Below are positions 18,654 to 28,930 of a DNA stretch of 64,000 bases, piece after piece (positions within the stretch are counted from its first letter, which is position 1; each line of letters starts with the position of its first letter). A program made the translations under genes and the position numbers. Under the pieces are notes generated by a model. That model saw nothing but the letters and a program-made list of their open reading frames with translations, ran no database searches and was not told the origin of the DNA. Source of the DNA: Pseudonocardia alni (lineage in GTDB: Bacteria > Actinomycetota > Actinomycetes > Mycobacteriales > Pseudonocardiaceae); assembly GCF_002813375.1 (NCBI RefSeq), contig NZ_PHUJ01000003.1, forward strand, positions 1,240,001 to 1,304,000, read 5' to 3'.

Positions 18654-19604
18654 TCAGCCCGTGACCTGCGCGGCCAGCTGGCCGCGGTCGGTCGAGAACG
18701 GCTGCGTGCTGATCGCCTCCGGCGCGCACCACTCGCCGCAGTTCAGCGCCTGCAGCGCCTCGCCGGTCGAGTAGGCCTGCCCGGTCTGCGGGTTGGTCTC
18801 CTTGCGGAGCTGGATGTACCGGTCGAACAGCGCGGGCTCCAGGGCACGCACCTCGAAGTTCATCTGGGAGTGGTACGTGCCGCACAGCTCGGCGCAACGA
18901 CCGACGAACGCGCCCTCACGGTCGATCCGGTCGATGATGTAGCTGTTGTCCTGCTCGTTCCGCTCCGGGAACGGGAAGACGTCGCGCTTGAAGAGGAACT
19001 CCGGCACGTAGAACGAGTGGATCACGTCGGGCGAGCGCTGCGTGAACTGGATCGACCGGTCGGTCGGCAGGACCATGATCGGGATCGTGTCGCTCGTCCC
19101 CAGCGTGCTCACCGGGCGTCCGCCCTGGCCGGCCTCGTCGGGGTAGGAGAACTCCCAGTTCCACTGGAACCCGACGATGTCGACCCGCAGGTCGGCCGGG
19201 CCACCCGCGGTCGGGTTCTCCTTGTCGATGTAGTTCTGCACGTTCACCGTGAAGCCGAAGAGCACGGCCACGATGACGGTGGGGATCGCCGTGAAGACGA
19301 GCTCGACCGGCAGGTTGTACTGCGTCTGGCGCGGCAGCGAGCCGTCGTCGTCCTTGCGCTTCCGGTGCAGGATCATCGCCCAGAACATGGCGCCCCAGGT
19401 GATGACACCGACGACCAGCGCCGCGATCGCGGACCAGGTCCACAGGTTGCGCATCGACTCGGCTTCGGGGGTCACCCCCTCGGGCCACCCGAACCGGATG
19501 ACCTCCTGGACCGAGCAACCGGCCAGAGCCGGAGTCGCCAGCAGGCCGACCACGGCCACCTTCGCCGCCCGGGCGATCCGGGAGCGGCCTTCGGTTCGGG
19601 CCAC
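18654..19604 (-). CDS. ctaC: Cytochrome c oxidase subunit II
   Basis: A 316-aa subunit carrying the CuA electron-entry site of the aa3 oxidase. It starts with a lipoprotein-type signal (lipobox LAGC, Cys30), followed by two transmembrane helices (near 52-78 and 98-120) and an extracytoplasmic cupredoxin domain. That domain has the complete CuA motif C237AELC241GTYH245SQM248 plus HSFYVPEF upstream. The GTG at 19604 follows an AGGAAGG ribosome site. Supercomplex partners (qcr genes, ctaD, ctaE) are not in this window. It is divergent from asnB, as in mycobacteria. Confidence 0.95.
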   Translation of the reverse strand: MARTEGRSRIARAAKVAVVGLLATPALAGCSVQEVIRFGWPEGVTPEAESMRNLWTWSAIAALVVGVITWGAMFWAMILHRKRKDDDGSLPRQTQYNLPVELVFTAIPTVIVAVLFGFTVNVQNYIDKENPTAGGPADLRVDIVGFQWNWEFSYPDEAGQGGRPVSTLGTSDTIPIMVLPTDRSIQFTQRSPDVIHSFYVPEFLFKRDVFPFPERNEQDNSYIIDRIDREGAFVGRCAELCGTYHSQMNFEVRALEPALFDRYIQLRKETNPQTGQAYSTGEALQALNCGEWCAPEAISTQPFSTDRGQLAAQVTG

Positions 19605-19898
19605 TGCACGCCGCCTTCCTGTCGTCTCCTGCGTACGCCGCACTGCCAGCACGTTCTTCCTTGCTCCGCCGTCACGACACCGCGGTCGAAGGGGATCATG
19701 TGCCACCCGTATGGAGCACCGTCTTCGACCTCGCGTAGAGCCTAGACGAACCCCGGTCGGGCCGCGCCCCCCGGGGGTTCCCGGAGAGGGCGTGAACGTC
19801 GTCACCGCCGCAGGGGAAACAGGCAGTCTCGCAGCGGGAAGACCGTTTCGCACCGGGGCGCGCGAGACCCGTCCGGCTGACTCGGCATACTGATCGGT

Positions 19899-21845
19899 GT
19901 GTGCGGACTGCTGGGATTGCTGACCGCCGGGGCGGACGCCGCGACCCGGGTCGACCCGATCGCCGACGGGCTGCGCTGTGCGCGGCATCGGGGACCCGAC
20001 GAGAGCGAGACGTGGAACGACCACGACCTCGTCCTCGGGTTCAACCGGTTGTCGATCATCGACGTGGACCATTCCCACCAGCCCCTGCACTGGGGGCCGG
20101 TGCCGGGCGAGGACACCCGCTACACCATCGTCTTCAACGGCGAGATCTACAACTACCTCGAGCTCCGCGAGGAGCTGATCGAGACCTACGACGCGGCGTT
20201 CGCCACCGACGGCGACGGCGAGGTCATCGTCGCGGCGTTCCACTACTGGGGCCCCGACGCCGTGCAGCGCCTGCGCGGCATGTTCGCCTTCGCCATCTGG
20301 GACGTCGTGGAGCGCGAGCTGTTCCTGGCCCGCGACCCGTTCGGCATCAAGCCGCTGTTCCTGGCCACCACCCCGGTCGGCACCGCGTTCGCCAGCGAGA
20401 AGAAGTCGCTGCTGTCGCTGGCCGGTGAGCTGGAGATCGGGCTGGACCTGGAGCCGGCCGCGCTGCAGCACTACCTGACCCTGCAGTACGTGCCCGAGCC
20501 GATGTCGCTGCACCGGATGATCTCGCGCGTCGAGTCCGGCACGCACGTCACCGTGCGCCCCGGCGAGGAGCCGCTGCACCAGCGCTACTTCGCGCCGAAG
20601 TTCATCTCGCTGCCCAGCCACGCCCCGGCCAGCGCCGAGGCGGAGGCGATCGTGCACGGCGAGATCGCCGACGTGCTGCGCGACTCGGTGGCCAAACACA
20701 TGCGGGCCGACGTCACCGTCGGTGCGTTCCTGTCCGGCGGGATCGACTCCACCGCGATCGCGGCGCTCGCCAAGGAGCACAACCCGAACCTGATCACCTT
20801 CACCACCGGGTTCGAGCGCGAGGGCTACTCCGAGGTCGACGTGGCCGCCGAGTCCGCCGCCGCGATCGGCGTGCGGCACGTGGTCCGCACCGTCAAGCCT
20901 GACGAGATGATGGAGGCCCTGCCGCTCATCATCTGGTACCTCGACGACCCGGTCGCCGACCCGGCGCTGGTCCCGCTGTGGTTCATCGCCCGCGAGGCCC
21001 GCCAGCACGTCAAGGTCGTGCTGTCCGGCGAGGGCGCCGACGAGCTGTTCGGCGGCTACTCGATCTACCGCGAGCCGCTGTCGCTGTCGCCGTTCGAGAA
21101 GGTCCCCGGCACGCTCAAGCCGCTCATGCGCCGGGCGTCGCGCAAGATGCCCGAGGGCATGCGGGGCAAGGACCTGCTGCGCCGCGGGTCGCTGTCGATG
21201 GAGCAGCGCTACTACGGCAACGCCCGCATCTTCCGCGACGACCAGCTGCACGAGGTCCTGCGCGGCTACGACCCGCGGGTGTCGCACCAGGACGTGACGG
21301 CGCCGCACTACTTCGCCAGCCACGACTGGGACCCGGTCGCCCGGATGCAGCACGTGGACCTGTTCACCTGGCTGCGCGGCGACATCCTGGTCAAGGCCGA
21401 CAAGATGACGATGGCGCACTCGCTGGAGCTGCGGGTGCCGTTCCTCGACCCCGAGGTCTTCGACATCGCCTCGTCGCTGCCGCAGTCGCAGAAGATCACC
21501 CACGGCTCGAACGGCACCACGAAGTACGCGCTGCGCCGGGCCTGCGAGGGCATCATCCCCCCGCACGTGCTCAACCGGCCGAAGCTCGGCTTCCCGGTGC
21601 CGATCCGGCACTGGCTGCGCGACGAGATGTACGCCTGGGCGCGCGACATCCTGCAGAACTCCGGTGCCGGGCACCTGATCGACCTGCAGGCCGTGCACCG
21701 CATGCTCGACGCGCACCGCGAGGGCCCGGTCGACCACTCCCGCCGGATCTGGGCGGTGCTGGTCTTCCTGCTGTGGCACGGGATCTTCGTCGAGAAGCGG
21801 ATCGTGCCGGAGGTCCCGACCCCGACCTACCCGGTCAAGATCTGA
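19899..21845 (+). CDS. asnB: Asparagine synthase (glutamine-hydrolysing)
   Basis: Makes asparagine from aspartate, glutamine and ATP. At 648 aa it has both domains. The N-terminal glutaminase carries nucleophile Cys2 (GTG start then CGLLG, with RHRGPDES and the NGEIYNY signature). The C-terminal synthetase has the ATP pyrophosphatase loop SGGIDS at 279-284 and LSGEGADELFGGY. The requirement for Cys2 fixes the start. It corresponds by position to Rv2201. This long AsnB form also appears as a putative amidotransferase acting on peptides or cell-wall precursors, so the physiological substrate could differ. Confidence 0.93.
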   Translation: MCGLLGLLTAGADAATRVDPIADGLRCARHRGPDESETWNDHDLVLGFNRLSIIDVDHSHQPLHWGPVPGEDTRYTIVFNGEIYNYLELREELIETYDAAFATDGDGEVIVAAFHYWGPDAVQRLRGMFAFAIWDVVERELFLARDPFGIKPLFLATTPVGTAFASEKKSLLSLAGELEIGLDLEPAALQHYLTLQYVPEPMSLHRMISRVESGTHVTVRPGEEPLHQRYFAPKFISLPSHAPASAEAEAIVHGEIADVLRDSVAKHMRADVTVGAFLSGGIDSTAIAALAKEHNPNLITFTTGFEREGYSEVDVAAESAAAIGVRHVVRTVKPDEMMEALPLIIWYLDDPVADPALVPLWFIAREARQHVKVVLSGEGADELFGGYSIYREPLSLSPFEKVPGTLKPLMRRASRKMPEGMRGKDLLRRGSLSMEQRYYGNARIFRDDQLHEVLRGYDPRVSHQDVTAPHYFASHDWDPVARMQHVDLFTWLRGDILVKADKMTMAHSLELRVPFLDPEVFDIASSLPQSQKITHGSNGTTKYALRRACEGIIPPHVLNRPKLGFPVPIRHWLRDEMYAWARDILQNSGAGHLIDLQAVHRMLDAHREGPVDHSRRIWAVLVFLLWHGIFVEKRIVPEVPTPTYPVKI

Positions 21846-21861
21846 GCGGTCCCGCATGACG

Positions 21862-21896
21862 GACGGGCCGGCACCCCTGAGGGGTGCCGGCCCGTC
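21862..21896. terminator. Bidirectional terminator between asnB and adoK
   Basis: A perfect 16-bp stem (GACGGGCCGGCACCCC with its complement) around a TGA loop, 16 bases after the asnB stop and 15 bases beyond the stop of the convergent adenosine-kinase gene. Confidence 0.85.
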
Positions 21897-21911
21897 GGCG
21901 TCCGGAGGGGG

Positions 21912-22904
<993 letters not shown>

Positions 22905-22914
22905 TCACTCACGG

Positions 22915-22952
22915 CGAAGGGCCCCGCCGGAGATCACCGGCGGGGCCCTTCG
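22915..22952 (-). terminator. Terminator after erpA-like gene
   Basis: A perfect 16-bp stem (CGAAGGGCCCCGCCGG with its complement) and 6-base loop, 19 bases beyond the stop of the HesB/ErpA gene and 25 bases upstream of the adoK start. It should insulate the two genes although they lie on the same strand. Confidence 0.8.
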
Positions 22953-22971
22953 GAGGTGCTGCTGTGCGACG

Positions 22972-23343
22972 TCAGTTGAAGCTGTCGCCACAGGCGCAGG
23001 AGCCGCCCGCGTTCGGGTTGTCGATCGTGAAGCCCTGCTTCTCGATGGTGTCGACGAAGTCGATCGTGGCGCCCTGCAGGTACGGGGCGCTCATCCGGTC
23101 GACGCCGACCTTGAGACCGTGGAAGTCACGGAAGAGGTCACCGTCGAGCGACCGGTCGTCGAAGAAGAGCTGGTAGCGCAGGCCGGCACAGCCACCGGGC
23201 TGCACGGCGATGCGCAGGTGCATGTCGTCGCGGCCCTCCTGCTCGAGCAGGGTGCGCGCCTTGACGGCAGCGGAGTCGGTCAGCTCCACGCCGTGCGTCT
23301 GCTCCGTGGTCGCGCCCGCGTCCAAGGTGTTGTCAACGGTCAT
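22972..23343 (-). CDS. erpA: A-type iron-sulfur carrier (HesB/IscA/ErpA)
   Basis: A 123-aa carrier that receives an Fe-S cluster from the assembly scaffold and hands it to target enzymes. The three invariant cysteines are present: Cys52 in QPGGCAGLRY, and Cys116 and Cys118 in the C-terminal SCACGDSFN. It matches Rv2204c by position and sequence. Likely clients nearby include lipoyl synthase and the FhuF-like protein; that is inference. Confidence 0.92.
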   Translation of the reverse strand: MTVDNTLDAGATTEQTHGVELTDSAAVKARTLLEQEGRDDMHLRIAVQPGGCAGLRYQLFFDDRSLDGDLFRDFHGLKVGVDRMSAPYLQGATIDFVDTIEKQGFTIDNPNAGGSCACGDSFN

Positions 23344-23468
23344 GACTCTCCCAACAACGTGCGTGGTCCGCCCTGTTCCCACCGGGCGTCGGAATCCATA
23401 GTACGACGTCGGGCCGGTCCGCATCCGTGCGGAGACCGTGCGAATCGCCGACGGACGGGTGACGGGGC

Positions 23469-24584
23469 TCACCGGCTCCAGCGCGGTGCGACACGCTCCG
23501 CCAGGTCGGCGAGTGTCCCGGCCGGGTCCGCCATCGAGGCCTCCAGGCCGAACTCCTCCGCCACCCCGAACGCCGCGTCGACCCCGGCCGCCGCGGCCTC
23601 CCGGCGGCCCACACTGACCTGACCGGCCAGCACCACGCACGGCGTCCCGCGGTCGGCCGCACCCCGGGCGACGGCGGTGATCAGCTTCCCGCGCAGCGAC
23701 TGCCAGTCGAAGCTGCCCTCCCCCGTGACGGCCAGGTCGGCGGCGTCCAGCTCGGCGTCGAGGCCGACCAGGTCGCGCACCAGTCCGGCTCCGGACTCGA
23801 CGCGCGCGCCGAGGGCGAGCAGCGCGGCGCCGAGACCACCCGCGGCGCCCGCGGCGGGCCGGTCGCGCACCTCGCCTCCGGCCAGGTCGGCGAGCACCCC
23901 GGCGAACACGGTCAGCGCGCCGTCCAGCTCGGCGACGGCGGCGTCGTCGGCGCCCTTCTGCGGACCGAACACGGCGGCGGCGCCCTGCGGTCCGAGCAGG
24001 GGGTTGTCGACGTCGCTCGCCGCCACCAGGGTCATCCCACCCAGGTCGGGGGTCCCCTCGAGACGGGCACAGCAGTCCAGGGCCGCGCCGCCGGGCGGGA
24101 GCGGGAGGCCGTCGTCGTCGACGGGGACGGCGCCGAGCGCGGCCAGCAGACCGGCGCCGCCGTCGGTGGTGGCGGACCCGCCGAGCCCCACGACGGCGGT
24201 CGTGACGCCGGCGTCGCGGGCGGCGGCGAGCAGCTCCCCCACCCCGGACGTCGTCGCGGTGCGGGCGACCCCGGGGACCCGGTCCTCGCGCGGGACGTGG
24301 TGCAGCCCGCACGCCGAGGCGCACTCCAGGTAGGCCGTGTCGCCGACGCGCAGCCAGGACCCGGTCACCGGGTCACCGAGCGGACCGGTGACCTCCAGCT
24401 CGTGCACGGTCCCGCCGAGGGCGGTGTGCAGGACCTCCGCGAAGCCGGTGCCGCCGTCGGCGAGGGGGACGATCGCGACGTCGGCGCCCGGCACGGCGCG
24501 CCGCCAGCCCGCGGCGATCGCCTCGGCCGCCTCCCGTGCGCTGAGGGTTCCGCCGAAGGAGTCGGGAGCCACCACGATGCGCAT
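23469..24584 (-). CDS. Glycerate kinase
   Basis: A 371-aa GarK-type (class II) glycerate kinase. It begins MRIVVAPDSFGGTLSAREAAEAI, the family's defining N terminus, and later has PLADGGTGFAEVL, GLGGSATTDGGAGLLAALGA and the C-terminal GEGSFDWQSLRGKL. It phosphorylates glycerate for entry to lower glycolysis. It corresponds to Rv2205c. A link to the B12-dependent dehydratase cluster elsewhere in the window is possible but not shown. Confidence 0.93.
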   Translation of the reverse strand: MRIVVAPDSFGGTLSAREAAEAIAAGWRRAVPGADVAIVPLADGGTGFAEVLHTALGGTVHELEVTGPLGDPVTGSWLRVGDTAYLECASACGLHHVPREDRVPGVARTATTSGVGELLAAARDAGVTTAVVGLGGSATTDGGAGLLAALGAVPVDDDGLPLPPGGAALDCCARLEGTPDLGGMTLVAASDVDNPLLGPQGAAAVFGPQKGADDAAVAELDGALTVFAGVLADLAGGEVRDRPAAGAAGGLGAALLALGARVESGAGLVRDLVGLDAELDAADLAVTGEGSFDWQSLRGKLITAVARGAADRGTPCVVLAGQVSVGRREAAAAGVDAAFGVAEEFGLEASMADPAGTLADLAERVAPRWSR

Positions 24585-24622
24585 GCGGGGCAGGCTAGCG
24601 GCGGCCCGTATTGTGGACACCT

Positions 24623-25288
24623 GTGAGGTTCCTGCGCCGCTCCGAGAGCTCCGACCAGGCCGGTCAGACGGCCGTCGAGCCCCCGGCGGGCACGGACGCT
24701 GCGGAGACGGAGGACGAGGGCGCGACCCGCTCGCGTCCCCACACCACCCCCGGCAAGGGCCGGGCGACACCGAAGCGCCGTGACGCCGAGGGCAGGCGGC
24801 GCGGTCCCGCGCCGCCCCCGCCGCGCACCCAGCGGGAGGCCGCGAAGCTGGCCCGCGCCACCCGGCCGTCGAAGGACGAGCGCCGGGCGAAGGCACTGGA
24901 GCGCCGCAAGCGGATGGACGCCGGCGACGACCGCGTGCTGCTCCCCCGCGACCGCGGCAAGGTGCGGGCGTACGTGCGCGACATCGTCGACTCGCGCCCG
25001 CACGTCATCGGGCTGTTCCTGCCGCTGGCCGCGCTCGTGCTGGTCGCCGCGCTGATCCAGAACCCGGTGATCCAGCAGTACGTCACGCTGTTCACGTTCC
25101 TGATGCTGATCGTGATGGTCGTCGAGGGCACGCTGCTGGGCATGCAGGTCCTGAAGAAGGCCCGCGCGAAGTTCCCCGACGAGGAGATCAAGGGCCTCGG
25201 CACCGGGTGGTACGCGTTCTCCCGCGCCACCCAGCCGCGCCGCATGCGCGTGCCCAAGCCGCGCGTCAAGCGCGGCGACACGGTCTGA
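24623..25288 (+). CDS. DUF3043 membrane protein
   Basis: A 221-aa protein corresponding to mycobacterial Rv2206. A long, highly charged N-terminal tail (about 120 residues rich in Arg, Pro and Glu) is followed by two transmembrane helices near residues 130-180 and a basic C-terminal tail. The conserved block DRVLLPRDRGKVRAYVRDIVDSR just before the helices is typical of DUF3043. Function is unknown. The tail charge suggests contact with nucleic acid or ribosomes at the membrane, an inference only. Confidence 0.85.
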   Translation: MRFLRRSESSDQAGQTAVEPPAGTDAAETEDEGATRSRPHTTPGKGRATPKRRDAEGRRRGPAPPPPRTQREAAKLARATRPSKDERRAKALERRKRMDAGDDRVLLPRDRGKVRAYVRDIVDSRPHVIGLFLPLAALVLVAALIQNPVIQQYVTLFTFLMLIVMVVEGTLLGMQVLKKARAKFPDEEIKGLGTGWYAFSRATQPRRMRVPKPRVKRGDTV

Positions 25289-25312
25289 CACCGTCCCGGC
25301 GGGCCCCTGCTC

Positions 25313-25927
25313 TCAGAGCACGAGCGGCCCGCCGGGCAGGTCCAGCACGGCCTGCAGCGACGGCGCCTCCCCCGCGACGACCTCGGCCTCCCCACTCGCA
25401 CCGACCGCGTCGAGCAGTGCGGTCACCCGCTCCGGCTCGGGGTGGGTCAGGCGCAGCGTGCGCAGGCTCGCCGGGACCGGCAGGTCGGACGACGGGTGCC
25501 GGGTGATGCCCCAGTCGATGAGGAACGGCAGCACCCCACCCGCGTCGTCGGGCGGGAACGCGAGCCGCCACGCGAGCAGCGTGCCGTCCGGGCGCCTACG
25601 GGACATCTCCCGGGCGGGTCCCGGGTCGTGCCCGGCGGCGCGGGCCGCGTCGAGCGCGGCGTCGAGGTCGTCGACGCGCACCGCCCAGGTCACCAGCGCG
25701 GGTGCGGTCAGGGTGTCGATCCGGAACGGGCGCGGTGCGCCCGGCTCGTCCTGCGCGGGGTCGGGGCCGACGACCTCCAGGTACCGGCCCGGCCCGATCC
25801 CGGCCAGCCGGTTGCGGGTGCCGACACCGACGTGCGGCCCGCCCTCGAGCGTGTGGAGATGACGTCCGGCCAGGTCAGCGGCGGTGTCGTCGACGTCGGG
25901 GGTGGCCAGGACCAGATGATCGAGCAC
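25313..25927 (-). CDS. VOC-superfamily protein
   Basis: A 204-aa protein with the glyoxalase-like fold: LDHLVLATPDVDDTAADLAGR at the start, a metal-ligand-like Glu in RYLEVVGPD, and a second half ending LDLPGGPLVL. It resembles the Glyoxalase_3-like subgroup of VOC proteins. Metal and substrate cannot be told. The GTG at 25927 gives a start directly at the first conserved strand. It is divergent from cobU-cobT with 33 bases between the starts. Confidence 0.8.
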   Translation of the reverse strand: MLDHLVLATPDVDDTAADLAGRHLHTLEGGPHVGVGTRNRLAGIGPGRYLEVVGPDPAQDEPGAPRPFRIDTLTAPALVTWAVRVDDLDAALDAARAAGHDPGPAREMSRRRPDGTLLAWRLAFPPDDAGGVLPFLIDWGITRHPSSDLPVPASLRTLRLTHPEPERVTALLDAVGASGEAEVVAGEAPSLQAVLDLPGGPLVL

Positions 25928-25960
25928 CTTCGCGACGCTACCGGGGACCGGTAGGACACG

Positions 25961-27925
25961 ATGTGCGGCGTGACTCCTCCCGTCGAACTGCGGACGCTCG
26001 TCCTCGGGGGCACGCGCTCCGGCAAGTCGCGGCACGCCGAGGAACTGCTCGGCGACGACGCGGCGGTCCGCTACCTCGCGACCGGCCGGCGGATCCCCGG
26101 CGACACCGACTGGGACGCGCGCATCGCCGCGCACGCCGCCCGGCGTCCCGCCCACTGGACCACCGAGGAGGTCGGCGGCACCGAGCTGGCGGCCGCACTC
26201 GCCCGGCCCGGCCCGGTGCTGGTCGACGACCTGGCGACCTGGCTGACCGGGGTCCTCGACGACGCAGTCGCCTGGGACGCCCCGGTCGTGCCCGCCACGG
26301 TCGACGCCGCCGTCGACGGCCTGGTCGCCGCGGTGGCCGCCGCGCCGGGACCGCTGGTGCTGGTCTCCGCCGAGACGGGGCTGGGAGTCGTGCCGGACAC
26401 CCGCGCCGGGCGGCTGTTCCGTGACCGGCTGGGTGAGCTGAACGCCGCCGTCGCGCGGGTGTGCGACGACGTCGTGCTGGTGGTGGCGGGGCGGGCGCTC
26501 ACCCTGCCGACTCCCGCCGTCACCGAGCCGGGCGCCGGTGTCGCCCCGACACCCGGCCCCACGGCGTCGGCCGCGGGAACACACGCCGGTCCCGTCCTGG
26601 CGGGACCCGCCTCCGGGCTCGACGCCGCGGGAGCTGGCGCACCCGGCCCCGCCACCGGGTCCGCGACTCCCGAGAGGACCGGTGTCCCGGCTGCCGGAGC
26701 CGGCGGGCCCGTCGGTACCGACGTCGCCGACCCCGACGGCGACGTCGCGGGCACCCCCGCCGGGGTCCCGGGTGCGGTCCTCCCCGCGACCGGGGCGGCC
26801 GCGGGCGCCGTCGCCGGAGCCGCGACGACCCCCGCCTCGATCACCGAGTCCGACGTGGAGATCGTCCCGGTCACCGTCGGACGGCCGGACTCCCGCAGCC
26901 GCCGTGCGGCCGTCGCCCTGGTCGAGGGGCTCGCGATGCCCACCGGCGGGCTCGGCAGGCTCGGCGAGCTGGGCGTGTGGCTGGCGTCCTGCCAGGGCAC
27001 CTGTCCCCCGCAGGCGCCCGTGCGCGCCCGGGTGGTGCTGCTCGCCGCCGACCACGGCATCGCCGGGAACGGCGTCTCGGCCTACCCGCCGCAGGTGTCC
27101 GCGGTGCGCGCCACCGCCGCCGCGGCCGGACGGCTGCCGGTCACCGTCGCCGCGCGGGCCGCCGGGGCGACCGTGCGGGTCGTCGACGTCGGGCTCGTGT
27201 CCGGGGCCGAGGGCGCCGAGCCGGGCTGGCTCGTCGCGCACGGCACCGGCCGGATCGACCGCGAGGACGCCCTGGACGGTGAGCGCGCCACCGCGGCGTG
27301 GCTGACCGGGCGGCGGCTGGCCGACGCCGAGATCGACGCCGGCGCGGACCTGCTGATCCCGGCGACGCTCGCCGTCGGCGTGACGACCCCCGCCGCGACG
27401 CTCGTCGCGGCCGTGACCGGGGCCGAGCCCGTCGCCGTCGTGGGGCGGGCCTCGGGGATCGACGACCGCGCCTGGATGCGGAAGGCCGTCGCGATCCGTG
27501 ACGCGCTGCGCCGGGCCCGTCCGCACCTGCGCGACCCGCTGGCGCTGCTGCGCACCGTCGGCGGCACGGACCTGATCGTGCTCGCCGGGTTCCTCGCCCG
27601 GGCCGCGGAGCGCAAGGTGCCCGCGGTGCTCGACGGTCTGGCCGTCGGCGCGGCGGCCCTGCTCGCCGACGAGCTGGCCCCCGGCGCGAAGGACTGGTGG
27701 GTCGCCGCGCAGCCGTCGACCGAACCGGCCGCGACGCTCGTCCTGGAGCACCTGTCGCTGGTGCCGCTGCTGGACCTGGCGGTGCGCACCGAGGACGGCA
27801 CCGCCGCGGTGACGGCGCTGCCGCTGCTGGTCACCGCGGCGCGGCTGCTCGCCGAGACCGGGACCGCGCACGACACCGGCGTCGTCCCGGGTGATGTGAC
27901 GGCGCCGGCCGGCCTCGGCCGGTGA
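25961..27925 (+). CDS. cobUT: CobU-CobT fusion: adenosylcobinamide kinase / NaMN:DMB phosphoribosyltransferase
   Basis: A 654-aa bifunctional enzyme of cobalamin nucleotide-loop assembly. CobU (about 10-185) has Walker A GGTRSGKS (16-23), the guanylylation-site region RIAAHAARRPAHW and SAETGLGVVPD. It phosphorylates and guanylylates adenosylcobinamide. CobT (about 300-640) has the PTGGLGRLGELG substrate loop, ADHGIAGNGVSAYPP and the catalytic glutamate Glu611 in RTEDGTAA. It makes alpha-ribazole phosphate. Between them lie about 110 residues of low-complexity Ala/Gly/Pro linker (185-295). ATG 25961 and GTG 25970 are both possible starts. It overlaps cobS by 4 bases. Confidence 0.93.
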   Translation: MCGVTPPVELRTLVLGGTRSGKSRHAEELLGDDAAVRYLATGRRIPGDTDWDARIAAHAARRPAHWTTEEVGGTELAAALARPGPVLVDDLATWLTGVLDDAVAWDAPVVPATVDAAVDGLVAAVAAAPGPLVLVSAETGLGVVPDTRAGRLFRDRLGELNAAVARVCDDVVLVVAGRALTLPTPAVTEPGAGVAPTPGPTASAAGTHAGPVLAGPASGLDAAGAGAPGPATGSATPERTGVPAAGAGGPVGTDVADPDGDVAGTPAGVPGAVLPATGAAAGAVAGAATTPASITESDVEIVPVTVGRPDSRSRRAAVALVEGLAMPTGGLGRLGELGVWLASCQGTCPPQAPVRARVVLLAADHGIAGNGVSAYPPQVSAVRATAAAAGRLPVTVAARAAGATVRVVDVGLVSGAEGAEPGWLVAHGTGRIDREDALDGERATAAWLTGRRLADAEIDAGADLLIPATLAVGVTTPAATLVAAVTGAEPVAVVGRASGIDDRAWMRKAVAIRDALRRARPHLRDPLALLRTVGGTDLIVLAGFLARAAERKVPAVLDGLAVGAAALLADELAPGAKDWWVAAQPSTEPAATLVLEHLSLVPLLDLAVRTEDGTAAVTALPLLVTAARLLAETGTAHDTGVVPGDVTAPAGLGR

Positions 27926-28749
27926 GCGGACCCCGGCCCGGTCCCCTCGCGGGGCTCGCGCTGGCGGTCAGCTGGCTGACCGTCGTGCCCGCCCGGGTCC
28001 GCACCTCCGACGACGGCGCGCTGCCCGAGGGCGTCGCCGCGGCCGCCCTGCGCTGGGCGCCGCTGGTCGGCGCCGGGCTCGGCGTCGCGGGCGGGGCACT
28101 GCTCACCGGGCTGGTCGCCGCCGGGGTATCCCCGCTGGTCGCGGGCCTGCTGACGGTCGGGGCGGGTGCGCTCGCGACACGCGGGATGCACGTCGACGGC
28201 ATCGCCGACACCGCCGACGGCCTGGGCAGCTACGGCCCGCCGGAGCGGGCGCTGCGGATCATGGCCGACGGCGGGGCCGGACCGTTCGCCGTCGTCACGC
28301 TGCTGGTGGTGCTGGGCGCCCGCGCCGCCGCCCTCGCGCAGCTGGCGTCCGCGCCGCCCGCGGTCGTGCTCGTCGTCTGCGCGCTGGCCGCGGCGACCGG
28401 GCGGGCCGGGTTCTGCTGGGTCGCGCGCCGCGGGACGCCCGCTGCGCGCCCGGGCGGGCTGGGCGCGACGGTCGCCGGGACGCAGCCGGTGTGGGTGGCG
28501 CCGCTGTGGTGGGTCGGGCTGGCCGCGTCCGCCGCCGTGGCGCTGGCCGCCGCGACGGGACCGGCGGGCCCCGTCGTGACGACGGCGGCCGTGCTGGGGG
28601 CGGTACTGCTCGCGGCGCTGCTGGTGGTGGGGCTCGCCCGCCACACCCGGCGCCGGTTCGGCGGGATGAGCGGCGACGTGCTGGGGGCGGCCTGCGAGGT
28701 GGGCGGGACCGCCGTCCTCGTCGTGCTGGCTGCCGCGCTCACCGGGTGA
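27922..28749 (+). CDS. cobS: Adenosylcobinamide-GDP ribazoletransferase (cobalamin synthase)
   Basis: A 275-aa polytopic membrane enzyme joining adenosylcobinamide-GDP to alpha-ribazole, the last step of B12 nucleotide-loop assembly. The metal-binding signature TRGMHVDGIADTADGLG with the following GPFAVVTLL is complete. Six or seven hydrophobic segments follow. Its GTG overlaps the cobUT stop (GTGA), so translation is coupled. Corresponds to Rv2208. Confidence 0.93.
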   Translation: MSGPRPGPLAGLALAVSWLTVVPARVRTSDDGALPEGVAAAALRWAPLVGAGLGVAGGALLTGLVAAGVSPLVAGLLTVGAGALATRGMHVDGIADTADGLGSYGPPERALRIMADGGAGPFAVVTLLVVLGARAAALAQLASAPPAVVLVVCALAAATGRAGFCWVARRGTPAARPGGLGATVAGTQPVWVAPLWWVGLAASAAVALAAATGPAGPVVTTAAVLGAVLLAALLVVGLARHTRRRFGGMSGDVLGAACEVGGTAVLVVLAAALTG

Positions 28750-28793
28750 CCCGGGGGCCTGATCGAGCCGGTCCACGCGGCAGGCGGTCACAT

Positions 28794-28854
28794 GATCACC
28801 GGTTGTGGACCGTTCCGTTCGCGAGGCGGGCGCAGGACTCCACAACCGGTGATC
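28794..28854. repeat. Left palindrome of nuclease unit B
   Basis: A 61-bp element with perfect 16-bp arms (GATCACCGGTTGTGGA, 28794-28809, and its complement, 28839-28854) around a 29-base centre. The same element recurs in the same orientation at 29825-29885 beyond the next gene; the arms are identical and the centres share GAGGCGGGCGC. It lies 44 bases after the cobS stop and 76 bases before the nuclease-like gene. Confidence 0.92.
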
Positions 28855-28930
28855 GAGGACGGGATTCGCACCTGCGACGGGGTGTGCGGGATCGGGACCG
28901 TCCGGGAGCGGATCCCGCCACCCTGCGGGG

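Noticed and set aside
18654-21857. A 1067-codon minus-strand frame across ctaC and asnB
   Set aside because: The ctaC start is fixed by its lipoprotein signal and ribosome site at 19604. The upstream part is antisense to asnB.
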